A DNA stretch of 64,000 bases from Bacillota bacterium. Lineage in GTDB: Bacteria; Bacillota; Clostridia; Christensenellales; SZUA-584. The stretch's first letter is position 1. Every line of letters begins with the position of its first letter. The stretch is taken from the NCBI GenBank assembly GCA_023461435.1, contig JAEYLC010000040.1, forward strand, positions 23,029 to 87,028, written 5' to 3'. Below the pieces are notes generated by a model. That model saw only the letters and a list, made by a program, of their open reading frames with translations, was not told where the DNA came from and ran no database searches. This document shows positions 33,324-42,061 of this stretch, in pieces. Both the position numbers and the translations under genes were made by a program.

Positions 33324-33953
33324 ATGAAGATCATCGATTTAAACACATGGGATCGCACCACGCACTATCACTTTTTCCGTCGCATGGATTACCCGCAATA
33401 CCTGATTTGCGCCAATGTGGATATCACGCACTTTCTGTCGGTAATGAAACAAAGGCACATTCCTTTTTATTATGCGATGATTTACGCCGCCACATATGCG
33501 GTCAACCACGTCGAAGCGTTTAGATACCGAATTCACGGCGATGATGTGGTGCTGCACGACGCCGTCCATCCATCCTTCACGGATATGTCCACCGGTTCCG
33601 AGCTTTTCAAGATGGTCACTGTAAGCATGCAGGACGACATCGCAGATTTCGTGCGTCTCGCAAAAGAAAAGTCCGAAAAGCAGACCGCCTATTTTGTTCG
33701 TGAAGATGTCGAAGGGCGCGATGACCTCATCTATATCACCTGCATCCCTTGGGTTTCATTCACGAATCTCTCGCATACGATTTCGTTCAACAAAGACGAC
33801 TCGGTACCGCGGCTCGCTTGGGGCAAATATTTTGTGGAGAATGGAAAAACCCTGCTTCCGTTTTCCGTACAGGCCCACCATTCGTTTGTGGACGGCATCC
33901 ACATGGGGCGCTATTATGATTGTCTCCGGCAGTATCTCAATGACATAACGTGA
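33324..33953 (+). CDS. Chloramphenicol acetyltransferase-like protein
   Basis: A 209-residue CAT-family protein (trimeric acyltransferase fold). The catalytic motif is intact: FSVQAHHSFVDGIHMGRYYDCLR (HHSFVDGxH, active-site His near 187). Other family segments: WDRTTHYHFFRRMDYPQYLICANVDIT at the start and SFTNLSHTISFNKDDSVPRLAWGKYF. Real resistance CAT enzymes and housekeeping CAT-like acetyltransferases look alike at this level, so the substrate is uncertain. TTCAGGAGG is 7 bp before the ATG. Nothing mobile is adjacent. Confidence 0.88.
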   Translation: MKIIDLNTWDRTTHYHFFRRMDYPQYLICANVDITHFLSVMKQRHIPFYYAMIYAATYAVNHVEAFRYRIHGDDVVLHDAVHPSFTDMSTGSELFKMVTVSMQDDIADFVRLAKEKSEKQTAYFVREDVEGRDDLIYITCIPWVSFTNLSHTISFNKDDSVPRLAWGKYFVENGKTLLPFSVQAHHSFVDGIHMGRYYDCLRQYLNDIT

Positions 33954-34183
33954 CATGCATCTTTCCGGTGAATTGTAATCTTTTTCCGATATTGTTGAAA
34001 TGATTTATAGAAAAAGCAAGGAATTTTGACTATACGTGTCGAATAATATGACGTCTGCCGTTAAATAAAGCGGCTCTATTTATATAATGGACTTTTGGCT
34101 TATTTAGGTAAATAAAAACAAAATATATATAACGTATCAAAGTGGATACATAGTCTTATATGATTTCTTTTTGGGGGGCTTAA

Positions 34184-35068
34184 ATGACTGAGCAGGAATT
34201 GATTGCAGCCATTAGGGAAGACTACGACAATGATGCGCTCCGTTTATCTCTTGCCGACTGGTATGAGGCAAACGGACAGAGTGACCGTGCCGACTTCATA
34301 CGTGCTTGTTTGATCACCAAAAGATATCCGTTTAACAGCCCGGAATATGAACAGGCGATCATCAAGCGGCGCAGCGCTTGGATGCATTGCCGCCCGCCTT
34401 TCTGGGACGACATGGGCGCAGGCAGCGCGATGAGCCTTTTTGGGGACCTCGGTATGTACACGGTGTCCTTTGCGGAAGGCAAAGGAACCTTCGCCTGCAC
34501 GCCCAAGGCCATAAAAGCCGTGGGCAGCCAGAAATGGCTCGGCAAGGCGTACGACTCGGGCTGGCTGCTGCGCATGGATATGCGTTTTGACGACGGTTCC
34601 CTCGGAAAATACGTGAAAAGGTGGCGGTCTCCCGTCGGCGATATCCCGCTGTGGGTAAAGCCCGCGCCGACCATTACGGACGACGGGCTTGCAGCCGTCT
34701 TCAAGCTGCCGCAGCTTTGCGGCGTATCGTTTTTCAGCGAGACTTTAAGCCAATCGAGAGCCGTGCTCAATCTGGGGCAGGTGAAAAAGCTGCGGCGTCT
34801 CAAAATGGATATCCGCTTTTTGAGCGCGGAAAGATGGGCGGCGCTGATGGATCAGATACTGCTGCTCGACAACCTTTACGAGCTCATGCTCGAAGCGGAG
34901 TGGAACGAACCGTTTGGCCTCAAGCCCACCGACGAAGACGTGCTGCGTTTCGCCTCGCTGAAACATTTAAAAAAGCTCGACCTTGTGAAGGCGACCGCGG
35001 TCACCGACGATGCGATCAAGAAGCTCAAAGCGTTGAGGCCGGACCTGAGAATCTCGCGCACCACGTAA
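34184..35068 (+). CDS. TIGR02996-type domain protein with leucine-rich C-terminal half
   Basis: A 294-residue soluble protein. The first ~50 residues (ELIAAIREDYDNDALRLSLADWYEANGQSDRADFIRACL) match the TIGR02996 repeat-companion domain pattern, usually seen in planctomycetes and Leptospira ahead of leucine-rich repeats. The C-terminal half has LRR-like periodic segments (LGQVKKLRRLKMDIRFL, LDNLYELMLEAEW, LKHLKKLDLVKATAVTDDAIKKLKALRPDLRI). There is no signal peptide. The function is unknown; it may be a protein-interaction module. The assignment is by eye and moderate. It sits directly before a GyrI-like gene. Confidence 0.65.
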   Translation: MTEQELIAAIREDYDNDALRLSLADWYEANGQSDRADFIRACLITKRYPFNSPEYEQAIIKRRSAWMHCRPPFWDDMGAGSAMSLFGDLGMYTVSFAEGKGTFACTPKAIKAVGSQKWLGKAYDSGWLLRMDMRFDDGSLGKYVKRWRSPVGDIPLWVKPAPTITDDGLAAVFKLPQLCGVSFFSETLSQSRAVLNLGQVKKLRRLKMDIRFLSAERWAALMDQILLLDNLYELMLEAEWNEPFGLKPTDEDVLRFASLKHLKKLDLVKATAVTDDAIKKLKALRPDLRISRTT

Positions 35069-35117
35069 GAAATCCGGGGGGATTCTCCCCTTTATTTTGT
35101 CCGGAAAGAGTGACGCC

Positions 35118-35582
35118 ATGAACGTTCATATTGTCAGGCGGGACGGGTTTGCCGTCTGCGGATACGCCGCGGAAACCACGCTCGAAAACAACGACGAGGA
35201 TATTCAAAAGCTGTTCGGCGATTTTTTTGATACGGGCAAGGAAAACGTTTTGCTGGCCTTAAAAGGCGCGCAGCCGGGTTTCTATGGCGTTGAGTGGTAT
35301 ACGCAGGGGCACAAAAGCTTTTTTTATCTTCTCGGCCTCGCCGTGGATAAAAGCATCCGTGTTCCCGAGGGCGCAACGCTCAAGGTCATTCCGGCGGCGG
35401 AATATGCCGTCACGAAAATTCCGGCGGGGAAAAGCCTTGTTGACGCGTGGACGGAATTCTTCTACACCGCGATACCGGAATCCGGATTTGCTCCCGACGA
35501 CGCGCACGGCTGCTATTTTGAATATTATCCGGGGCTCACGGACGGCGACTGCGAGCTGTGGGTGCCCGTTGTGAAAAGCTGA
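35118..35582 (+). CDS. GyrI-like small-molecule-binding protein
   Basis: About 154 residues from ATG 35118 with GGAAAGAG upstream. The pattern IVRRDGFAVCGYAAETT, GVEWYT, IPAAEYAVTKIPAGKSLVDAWTEFFYTAIPESGF and the ending YFEYYPGLTDGDCELWVPVVK follow the GyrI-like (AraC effector-binding) fold that binds hydrophobic ligands or inhibits gyrase. No DNA-binding domain is attached. It is 49 bp after the TIGR02996-type gene on the same strand. Confidence 0.75.
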   Translation: MNVHIVRRDGFAVCGYAAETTLENNDEDIQKLFGDFFDTGKENVLLALKGAQPGFYGVEWYTQGHKSFFYLLGLAVDKSIRVPEGATLKVIPAAEYAVTKIPAGKSLVDAWTEFFYTAIPESGFAPDDAHGCYFEYYPGLTDGDCELWVPVVKS

Positions 35583-35636
35583 CTCTTCCCTTCATTTTTT
35601 ATCCGATTTTTTTTAACAATTTATTCTTAATATTGT

Positions 35637-35665
35637 TGTAGCGTTTGATTTGGGCGCGTCGTCTA
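35637..35665 (+). promoter_or_regulatory. Candidate ECF-sigma promoter of the NEW3-ABC operon
   Basis: TGTAGC (35637-35642) and CGTCTA (35660-35665) with a 17-bp spacer resemble the TGAAAC/TGTAAC -35 and CGTC -10 of Gram-positive ECF sigma factors. An ECF sigma gene is the fourth gene of the same operon, which suggests positive autoregulation. Confidence 0.55.
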
Positions 35666-35708
35666 AGTCTATGGAAATAAAACATAGACGAAGGAGGATT
35701 TTTCAGCT

Positions 35709-36890
35709 ATGCATATGGCAAAACGAATCAAACAGGCAACTATTTTTCTTTGTGTCCTCTCCTGTATGGCGGCTCTCGTGTTTACCGCAATGCCCACCGT
35801 GGCGCGCGCGGACGGAGGCCTTAACCTCAGCACCACATTCCCCGGGCTTTCGGTCAACGCGGGCAAAGACGTCACCTTTACGGTCGCAGTGGCAAACGAC
35901 AGCGCCGAAGCGCAGAATATCGGCCTGTCCGTCGCGTCGATCCCCGACGGCTGGGCTGGCAAATTTGTGGGCAACAGCAGCCCGATCACGCGCGTGTATG
36001 TGGACGGCGGCGACAGCGTGAACGTCAGCTTCACCGCGTCCGTGCCCGCCGATACGGCTGAAGGCGCGTATAAGATCGATCTGCTCGCAACGGCGGACAG
36101 CGGCGCAACCGATACATTTGAGCTTGAGCTCAACGTGACGAGACAGGAAATCACACAGGGCAAGTTATCCTCTCAGTATCCCACGCTTCAGGGCCCCAGC
36201 TCTGCCGACTTCTCATTCCCCGTTGATTTGGTGAACAACAGCGCCGAAGCGCAGTCTTACAGCCTCAGCGCGTCCGCGCCCGAAGGCTGGCAATCGTCGT
36301 TCATGGCGGCCAGCAAACAGATCGCGAGCCTGAGCCTTGACCCGGGCAGCACGCAAAACCTCACTTTGAATTTAACCCCGCCGCAGAACGTGACGGCCGG
36401 CGAATACAAGATCTCCTGCTCTGCCGTGTCTGCCAATGAAACGCTCAAGACCGACTTGACCGTGGTCATCACCGGCACATACAGCATGACGCTGTCCACG
36501 CCGACGGGCCTGTTAAGCGCGGACGCGCACGCGGGACAGACAAGCGATGTGACGCTCAGCGTGGCCAACACGGGCAGCGCCGATCTTGACAACATCGTGC
36601 TCACCGCCACGGCGCCCACCGACTGGTCGGTCACGTTCGACGAAAAATCGATCGATGTGCTCGCAGCCGGTGAGACAAAGCAGGTCATCGCGCATATCAA
36701 GGCGTCTTCGGACGCCATCGCGGGCGATTACGTCGTCTCGACGTCCGCCAAGACCAACGAAACCAGCAGCCAGGCCGACTTCCGCGTGGCTGTGAAAACC
36801 TCGACGGTCTGGGGCATCGTCGGCGTGATCATCATACTCGCCCTGATCGCAGGACTCGTGTTCCTGTTCAGAAAATTCGGGAGACGATAA
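35709..36890 (+). CDS. Secreted NEW3-domain protein with C-terminal membrane anchor
   Basis: A 393-residue protein: signal peptide (about 1-34, cleaved near VARA), three beta-sandwich repeats of the NEW3 (NPCBM-associated) type, each with the pattern 'VNAGKDVTFTVAVANDSAEAQ ... LSVASIPDGW' (about 42-145, 147-255, 257-355), and a C-terminal membrane helix (about 363-387) with a RKFGRR tail. GGAGG lies 12 bp before the ATG. Such proteins sit with ABC exporters (next two genes), where they may serve as an extracellular partner. Confidence 0.85.
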   Translation: MHMAKRIKQATIFLCVLSCMAALVFTAMPTVARADGGLNLSTTFPGLSVNAGKDVTFTVAVANDSAEAQNIGLSVASIPDGWAGKFVGNSSPITRVYVDGGDSVNVSFTASVPADTAEGAYKIDLLATADSGATDTFELELNVTRQEITQGKLSSQYPTLQGPSSADFSFPVDLVNNSAEAQSYSLSASAPEGWQSSFMAASKQIASLSLDPGSTQNLTLNLTPPQNVTAGEYKISCSAVSANETLKTDLTVVITGTYSMTLSTPTGLLSADAHAGQTSDVTLSVANTGSADLDNIVLTATAPTDWSVTFDEKSIDVLAAGETKQVIAHIKASSDAIAGDYVVSTSAKTNETSSQADFRVAVKTSTVWGIVGVIIILALIAGLVFLFRKFGRR

Positions 36891-36892
36891 TT

Positions 36893-37828
36893 ATGGGCCT
36901 AATAAAAACGGAGAACCTGACCAAGAAATATGGGAGTCTGGCCGCCGTTGACCGTTTGAATCTGCAGATCGAGAAAGGCGAGGTGTTCGGTCTGCTGGGG
37001 CCCAACGGCGCGGGCAAAACGACCACGATTCTGATGCTGCTGGGGCTCACGGAGCCGTCCGGCGGCAAAGCCGTGATCGACGGGCACGACTGCACGCGCA
37101 ATCCGATCGCGGTCAAGCGCATCGTCGGCTATTTGCCCGATAACGTCGCGTTTTACAACGACATGACGGGCCGCGAAAACCTGCGGTTTGTGGGTGAGCT
37201 CAACGCGCTTCCCGCCGCGGAAACGGAGGAGCGCATCGACAAGCTCTTAAAACGCACCGGCATGGCCTATGCCGCCGACAAAAAGGTGCGCACCTACTCG
37301 CGCGGCATGCGTCAACGGCTCGGCATCGCGGATGTGCTGATGAAAGACCCGCGCGTGGTGATACTCGACGAGCCCACGCTCGGCATCGACCCCGAGGGCA
37401 TGCATGAGCTGCTCGATCTGATCGGCGAGCTCGCGCACGAGGACGGCCGCACCGTGCTGATCTCGTCGCATCAGCTGTATCAGGTGCAGCAGATCTGCGA
37501 CCGGGTGGGCATATTCGTCAAGGGCAGCCTCGTGGCCTGCGGCGATATCGCGACGCTGCGCGATACTGTGAGCGGCGAAGACATGTCCATCGAATTTGCC
37601 GCGAGCCCCGATAACGAAAAGCTTGTCAAAATATTGCTCAGCGTCCCGGAGGTCAGCGATGTGACGCGCGACCACGATGTGTACATCGTCAAAGCAAAAA
37701 AAGACGTGCGCAGCCGCCTCGCGGATGAGGCGCTGAAAAACGGGTTTTCGCTGCTGCATTTAAAGCAGCGCGGCGGCGATCTTGACGACATCTACAGGCG
37801 CTATTTTGCCAAGGAAGGAGTGATTTAA
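36893..37828 (+). CDS. ABC transporter ATP-binding protein
   Basis: A 311-residue ATPase: Walker A GPNGAGKTT (about 38-46), signature YSRGMRQRLGIADVL (about 134-148), Walker B VVILDEPTLGIDPEG (about 155-169), and H-loop SSHQLYQV. The C-terminal ~80 residues are the extension of ABC-2 type exporters (NatA/BcrA group). It follows the NEW3 gene by 2 bp and its stop abuts the permease ATG, so the three form one exporter unit. Confidence 0.92.
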   Translation: MGLIKTENLTKKYGSLAAVDRLNLQIEKGEVFGLLGPNGAGKTTTILMLLGLTEPSGGKAVIDGHDCTRNPIAVKRIVGYLPDNVAFYNDMTGRENLRFVGELNALPAAETEERIDKLLKRTGMAYAADKKVRTYSRGMRQRLGIADVLMKDPRVVILDEPTLGIDPEGMHELLDLIGELAHEDGRTVLISSHQLYQVQQICDRVGIFVKGSLVACGDIATLRDTVSGEDMSIEFAASPDNEKLVKILLSVPEVSDVTRDHDVYIVKAKKDVRSRLADEALKNGFSLLHLKQRGGDLDDIYRRYFAKEGVI

Positions 37829-38830
37829 ATGCAGGCAAACGCCATCGCTGTTCCGGCAGCCAAAACGGAAGAACAACGCCGTTTCCGGCGTACCGGTTTG
37901 AAAGCGCTGTATTTTAAGGAGCTGCGGGACTATTTTCGCAGCAAACGCTTTTTGATACTGCTCATTCTCGTGGCAGTCGTCGGCCTCGCGAGCGTTTACA
38001 GCGCGACACAGGGCATACAAAGCGCGATCGACTCGGGCGATTCGAGTTTCATTTTCTTAAAGCTATTCACGAGCAGCGGCGACACGATGCTCTCGTTTGT
38101 CACGTTCATGTCGCTGCTTGGGCCCATTGTCGGGCTTGCGCTCGGGTTCGACGCGATCAACGGCGAACGCTCCCACCGCACATTAAGCCGCCTGCTCGCC
38201 CAGCCGATTTACCGCGACGCGGTGATCAACGGCAAGTTTCTCGCGGGCGTCACGGTGATCGGGATCATGGTGTTCGCGCTCGGGTTCATCATCAGCGGCA
38301 TCGGCATACTCGTGACGGGCATCGCGCCGCTTGCCGAAGAGCTCGGGCGCATTATCGTGTTCCTGTTCTTCACGACAGTGTACATCTCGTTCTGGCTCGG
38401 CATATCGATGCTGTTCTCGCTCGTGTTCCGGCATTCGGCCACATCGGCGCTGACAAGCATCGCGGTGTGGCTGTTCTTCGCGATATTCTTAAGCCTGCTC
38501 GCGGGGCTTATTGCGAACGCGCTGTTCCCGGCCACGGCGGATTCCGCGGTGGACGCGCAGATCGCCAACTACAAGTGCAATATGACGATCAACAGGATAT
38601 CGCCGACGACACTTTATAACGAGTCGGTCTCGACGATACTCGACCCCAATGTGCGCACAACCGAGCTCGTTTTATCCGCACAGCTCTCAGGCGCGGTGAC
38701 CGGGCCTTTGCCGTTTGGGCAAAGCCTGCTGCTCGTATGGCCGCATCTGACAGGGTTGCTCGCGTTCACGCTCGTTTGCTTCGCGGTTTCCTATGTTGTC
38801 TTTATGCGGCAGGAGATTCGCGCGGATTAG
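37829..38830 (+). CDS. ABC-2 type permease
   Basis: A 333-residue membrane protein with a ~45-residue cytoplasmic start (ending YFKELRDYFRSKRFLILL) and about six membrane helices, plus an extracellular loop of ~80 residues (about 235-300; NALFPATADSAVDAQIANYKCNMTINRISPTTLYNESVSTIL). The pattern matches the ABC-2 permeases that act with NEW3 proteins. It immediately follows the ATPase gene. The substrate is unknown. Confidence 0.88.
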   Translation: MQANAIAVPAAKTEEQRRFRRTGLKALYFKELRDYFRSKRFLILLILVAVVGLASVYSATQGIQSAIDSGDSSFIFLKLFTSSGDTMLSFVTFMSLLGPIVGLALGFDAINGERSHRTLSRLLAQPIYRDAVINGKFLAGVTVIGIMVFALGFIISGIGILVTGIAPLAEELGRIIVFLFFTTVYISFWLGISMLFSLVFRHSATSALTSIAVWLFFAIFLSLLAGLIANALFPATADSAVDAQIANYKCNMTINRISPTTLYNESVSTILDPNVRTTELVLSAQLSGAVTGPLPFGQSLLLVWPHLTGLLAFTLVCFAVSYVVFMRQEIRAD

Positions 38831-38864
38831 TAGAATAATCAACGTTAAAGAAGGCGTTTTTAAG

Positions 38865-39386
38865 ATGGTACTGCAACCGGAAAAAATCAAAACGGCATGC
38901 AATGCGGAAGAAACACTCGATTACCTTGTGAGGCGGTTCGGCCCGCAGGTGGTGAGGCTTGCCTACTATCACCTGCGCGACAGGTATCTCGCGGAGGATA
39001 TTTCGCAGGAGGTTTTTTGCCGGGCATACAAAAATCTTGACAAGTTCCGCAACGAGAGCTCGTATTACACATGGCTTTACAGAATCACGGTAAACCTTTG
39101 CCGCGATATGAAAACCTCCGCTTATTTCCGGCACATGCTCCCGCTTCGCAGCGCGGAGGAAAAAGAGCAGGCGCAGGACTATGAGCAAAAGCAGGGCGGC
39201 GAGGTGTTTTCGGCGGTGATGGAGCTGCCCGAAAAATACCGCACCGTGATATCGCTTTACTATTTTGACGACATGCCTACGCCGGAGATCGCGCGGACGC
39301 TGGGCCTCAAGGAGGCCACCGTCCGCACCCGGCTCACGCGCGCGCGGGAGTTGCTGCGCACCGCGTTTTCGGAGGAAAAGCCGTGA
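38865..39386 (+). CDS. ECF-type RNA polymerase sigma factor
   Basis: About 173 residues with sigma region 2 (FGPQVVRLAYYHLRDRYLAEDISQEVFCRAYKNLDKF) and region 4 (LPEKYRTVISLYYFDDMPTPEIARTLGLKEATVRTRLTRARELLR), and no region 1 or 3, as in ECF factors. ATG 38865 is preceded by AAAGAAGG. The downstream gene, overlapping by 4 bp (GTGA), encodes a single-pass membrane protein that should be its anti-sigma factor. It probably drives its own operon from the CGTC-type promoter at 35.6 kb. Confidence 0.9.
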   Translation: MVLQPEKIKTACNAEETLDYLVRRFGPQVVRLAYYHLRDRYLAEDISQEVFCRAYKNLDKFRNESSYYTWLYRITVNLCRDMKTSAYFRHMLPLRSAEEKEQAQDYEQKQGGEVFSAVMELPEKYRTVISLYYFDDMPTPEIARTLGLKEATVRTRLTRARELLRTAFSEEKP

Positions 39387-40303
39387 ACGACCACGAGCTC
39401 GACCAGCTGCTGGCGAAAGGAAAAACTGAATCGAAGCGGTTCTTTTCGGGGCTGCAAACGTGGCACAGGCGCATCGTGAACGAAGCGGTGGCACCGACGC
39501 GCAGACACCGGCTGCGCTGGAAGGCGGCTCTCGCCGCAACGGGCGTGCTTGCCGCAGCTGCGGTTGCCGTTATCGTGCTGACCGTTCCCCCGGCCGCCGT
39601 CAGGCAGGAGCAGAGGCTCTCGCACCAGACCGTGGCGCTCGACGATACGAGCCGCGAATATGAGGTCAGCTTCGTGCCGGTGAGTATGCCCAAAAAAGAG
39701 GACACGGGCTTCATGATGATGCTCTGGCAGATCGAGGGGGACGGCGCCTCGCAAATGGTTTACAGCGGGCTGTTTTCCGAGTGCGACAAGCTCTATCCTG
39801 TGGCGACAATGAACCTGCCGGGCACGAGCCGCAGCATGCTGCTCGTGGCGTCGGGCGACAGCGAAAAGGATTATCTGCATTACCGGCTGCTAAGCCTTGA
39901 GGGCGACCTCGCGATCATCTGGCGGTCTCAGGATTATGTGCCGTGCGGTGCGGTGGAGGTGCGGGACGGCGTGCTCATAGAGCAGCGCCAGCGGCGCGCC
40001 GATATGAAGGACACTGAGCCCGAGACGGTGATCACGTATATCGTGCCTTATGGCGTTTCGCCGGCCGGCAGCATCGTGCTGCCGGTTGACACGCTGCACC
40101 TGCATGTGGGTGAGCAGATACTGCTGACAGGCGGCGATGATAGCGGCTTGCCCGAGGTTAAAAGCGTGTGCGGGCTATTAAGCGCGCTCGAGGCGGACGC
40201 GCCGCTGCCGGTGTTTCAGGCGTCGGGCGCAGGCAGCGATGTGATTTCGGTGACGAACGCGAACGGAGAGACGGCGCAACTCAATGTACAGATAGAAGAA
40301 TAG
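39383..40303 (+). CDS. Probable membrane anti-sigma factor
   Basis: A 306-residue protein: about 48 cytoplasmic residues (MNDHELDQLLAKGKTESKRFFSGLQTWHRRIVNEAVAPTRRHRLR), one membrane helix (about 49-68), and a ~240-residue extracytoplasmic part that looks all-beta (repeated EGDLAIIWRSQD-type strands). The gene starts at GTG overlapping the sigma factor stop. Gene position and one-helix topology make it the anti-sigma factor; the classic zinc-binding motif HxxxCxxC is not seen, so binding may differ. A terminator follows, closing the operon. Confidence 0.75.
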   Translation: MNDHELDQLLAKGKTESKRFFSGLQTWHRRIVNEAVAPTRRHRLRWKAALAATGVLAAAAVAVIVLTVPPAAVRQEQRLSHQTVALDDTSREYEVSFVPVSMPKKEDTGFMMMLWQIEGDGASQMVYSGLFSECDKLYPVATMNLPGTSRSMLLVASGDSEKDYLHYRLLSLEGDLAIIWRSQDYVPCGAVEVRDGVLIEQRQRRADMKDTEPETVITYIVPYGVSPAGSIVLPVDTLHLHVGEQILLTGGDDSGLPEVKSVCGLLSALEADAPLPVFQASGAGSDVISVTNANGETAQLNVQIEE

Positions 40304-40320
40304 GGAGATGGAAAACGGGA

Positions 40321-40346
40321 GAAGATGTCGCAGGGCATCTTCTTTT
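40321..40346 (+). terminator. Terminator of the NEW3-ABC-sigma operon
   Basis: GAAGATG (40321-40327) and CATCTTC (40336-40342) form a perfect 7-bp stem followed by TTTTG. Confidence 0.65.
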
Positions 40347-40431
40347 GTGTAGGCGATTATATGGAAAACTGAAGGTTAATCCATATAAAAAATTGTATCC
40401 ATTGTGCTCAGTTATTCAGCCCCGTCACTGT

Positions 40432-40857
40432 CTATAGCAGCGCAAAATGCGGACTCTCAAAAACTTGTTTCATATCACACAAGCAAAAAGAATGCCCGGC
40501 GGGGTCGAACATAACCGTCCACCTGTCAGAAAATTGTTGACCTGCAATTGTTGCCCCGCATTGAACTGCGTATTTAACCGCTTTTTCCAAATCATTCACC
40601 GCGAAATCGATATGCGCCATTTGCTGCTGCGCTTCAGGCTCCTCCGGCCACACTGGCGGTATATACTCAGGGTTCCGCTGAAACGTGATACCCGGATACT
40701 CGCCCTGATTTGCCCCGGGGGCACCCACGATCGCATAGTCTTCATCATAGAACGGTATTTCCCACTTGAGCAGCGCCGCATAGAATTTCGCCAATTCAAG
40801 CGGGTCTTTGCAGTCCAGTGTCAATGCGCTCATTTTGATTTTCAGCTCTTCGTCCAA
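40432..40857 (-). CDS. VOC-family (glyoxalase-like) protein
   Basis: A 141-residue protein with two paired VOC half-folds: LTLDCKDPLELAKFYAALLKWEIPF and HIDFAVNDLEKAVKYAVQCGATIA...WTVMFDPAGHSFCLC. It is the common bacterial single-subunit VOC form; substrate and metal are not predictable. Start: TTG 40857 with GGAGGG about 8 bp before, or ATG further in (MSALTL). Not in an obvious operon. Confidence 0.82.
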   Translation of the reverse strand: MDEELKIKMSALTLDCKDPLELAKFYAALLKWEIPFYDEDYAIVGAPGANQGEYPGITFQRNPEYIPPVWPEEPEAQQQMAHIDFAVNDLEKAVKYAVQCGATIAGQQFSDRWTVMFDPAGHSFCLCDMKQVFESPHFALL

Positions 40858-40956
40858 AGCATTAACCCTCCGAAAAAATTTCCGTATTTTTTGAAGCTAT
40901 TCTATCAAACATTGGTAAAATTGCCTATTGGCTTTTATGCTTTCATTTACCACAAT

Positions 40957-41904
40957 TCAATCCTTGCCGTCAAAGAAGCTGAGCTGGCTATCCCTGTTAG
41001 AAACCACTTTTCTTTCGGTGATCACATCATCACCGTGGGCCTGCCCCGAAATCAGCGGAGAGCTGGCATCATGCGCCCGCCAGTTGCTTTCCACAGCCCG
41101 CTCGTTGTAATTCGCGTAGCAGTACCTGCAGCCGTTTTTGCACGTGTTGTACATGCCGATATCGACGCTGCTCACACAGCCGCACTCAAGGCGCTGGCTC
41201 CTGTCCTTCTCTATCTTCAGGGGAACCCCCGATATCCGCTCGATCAGCCTGTCATCAATGCAGCGCGCGCGCCCAATCCCGTATTGACTGAAGTCAAACG
41301 GCTCAGCGCAGGCCTCCAGCTTGAGCCCGCAGCCATGTGCGATGTCCGCCAAAGCTTTGGCCAGTTCATACTGAGATCGTTCCGAAACCTCCGCGAACTC
41401 CATGTCTTTTGCGTTTTTCATCGTATTTCGGTACATATCTATGAAGCTGATCGTGCACTTCTCGGTGCAGCCCCGCAGCCTTCGCGCCAGCTTTTCGAAG
41501 GACTCAATATGATAGTCTTTCGTGTATTTTGCGTTGATCAGTATCGGGTCGTACCGCCATATCACGCGCTCGGGGCCGATTTGATCGGCCAGCCTCTGAA
41601 ACGCGGGAATCAGCTCATCGCTTTTGGACGGCAGCCCTGCCTCCACATCGCTTGCGTACGAGGTCAGCGTATATTGAAAGTAATACGGATAGTCTTTGAG
41701 CCCGTCGAGCCTTTCAAGCATCGGCGCCGGGTTCTTCGTCCAAAAAACGATGCCGTCCACAACATCCGGGCTTAACGAGACTTTGCTGATGCGATGAAAA
41801 CTCACGGGATTGCGGACATACACAGACCCTTCCCTGATCCGGCTGAAAAACCAGTCGGTATAGTATGATGGGATATCCGTACGTCTGCTTGCGCTGATGA
41901 TCAT
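40957..41904 (-). CDS. DUF1848 family protein
   Basis: A 315-residue protein starting MIISASRRTDIPSYYTDWFFSRIREGSVYVRNP, the very characteristic DUF1848 opening, with VVFWTKNPAPML-like (here GIVFWTKNPAPML) and YYFQYTLTSYASDVE. The C-terminal half has a cysteine cluster (LECGCVSSVDIGMYNTCKNGCRYCYANYNE) that ends in CxxxCxxC, as in radical SAM enzymes, suggesting an iron-sulfur site. The function is unknown. It is downstream of nothing on its strand and is divergent from the beta-propeller gene. Confidence 0.85.
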   Translation of the reverse strand: MIISASRRTDIPSYYTDWFFSRIREGSVYVRNPVSFHRISKVSLSPDVVDGIVFWTKNPAPMLERLDGLKDYPYYFQYTLTSYASDVEAGLPSKSDELIPAFQRLADQIGPERVIWRYDPILINAKYTKDYHIESFEKLARRLRGCTEKCTISFIDMYRNTMKNAKDMEFAEVSERSQYELAKALADIAHGCGLKLEACAEPFDFSQYGIGRARCIDDRLIERISGVPLKIEKDRSQRLECGCVSSVDIGMYNTCKNGCRYCYANYNERAVESNWRAHDASSPLISGQAHGDDVITERKVVSNRDSQLSFFDGKD

Positions 41905-42061
41905 AGCCGCCTCACTTTGTTTACTCCCTTTCAGTCTGCTTCACATCATTAATTCTATATTTATAGCCAAATCCCTGCGGATATTGCATTGCGAGGCATG
42001 CACACGCAGCGAGCCTGTCACATATTTTGTACCAAGTGAATCTATGAGGAGAAGCATAGCT

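Noticed and set aside
33324..33953. Antibiotic-resistance call for the CAT-like gene
   Set aside because: The catalytic motif is intact, but housekeeping CAT-like acetyltransferases share it and no mobile context is present.
40447..41775. 442-codon plus-strand ORF
   Set aside because: Antisense to the VOC and DUF1848 genes, spans both and the gap between them, and shows no domain; both minus-strand genes are clearly real.
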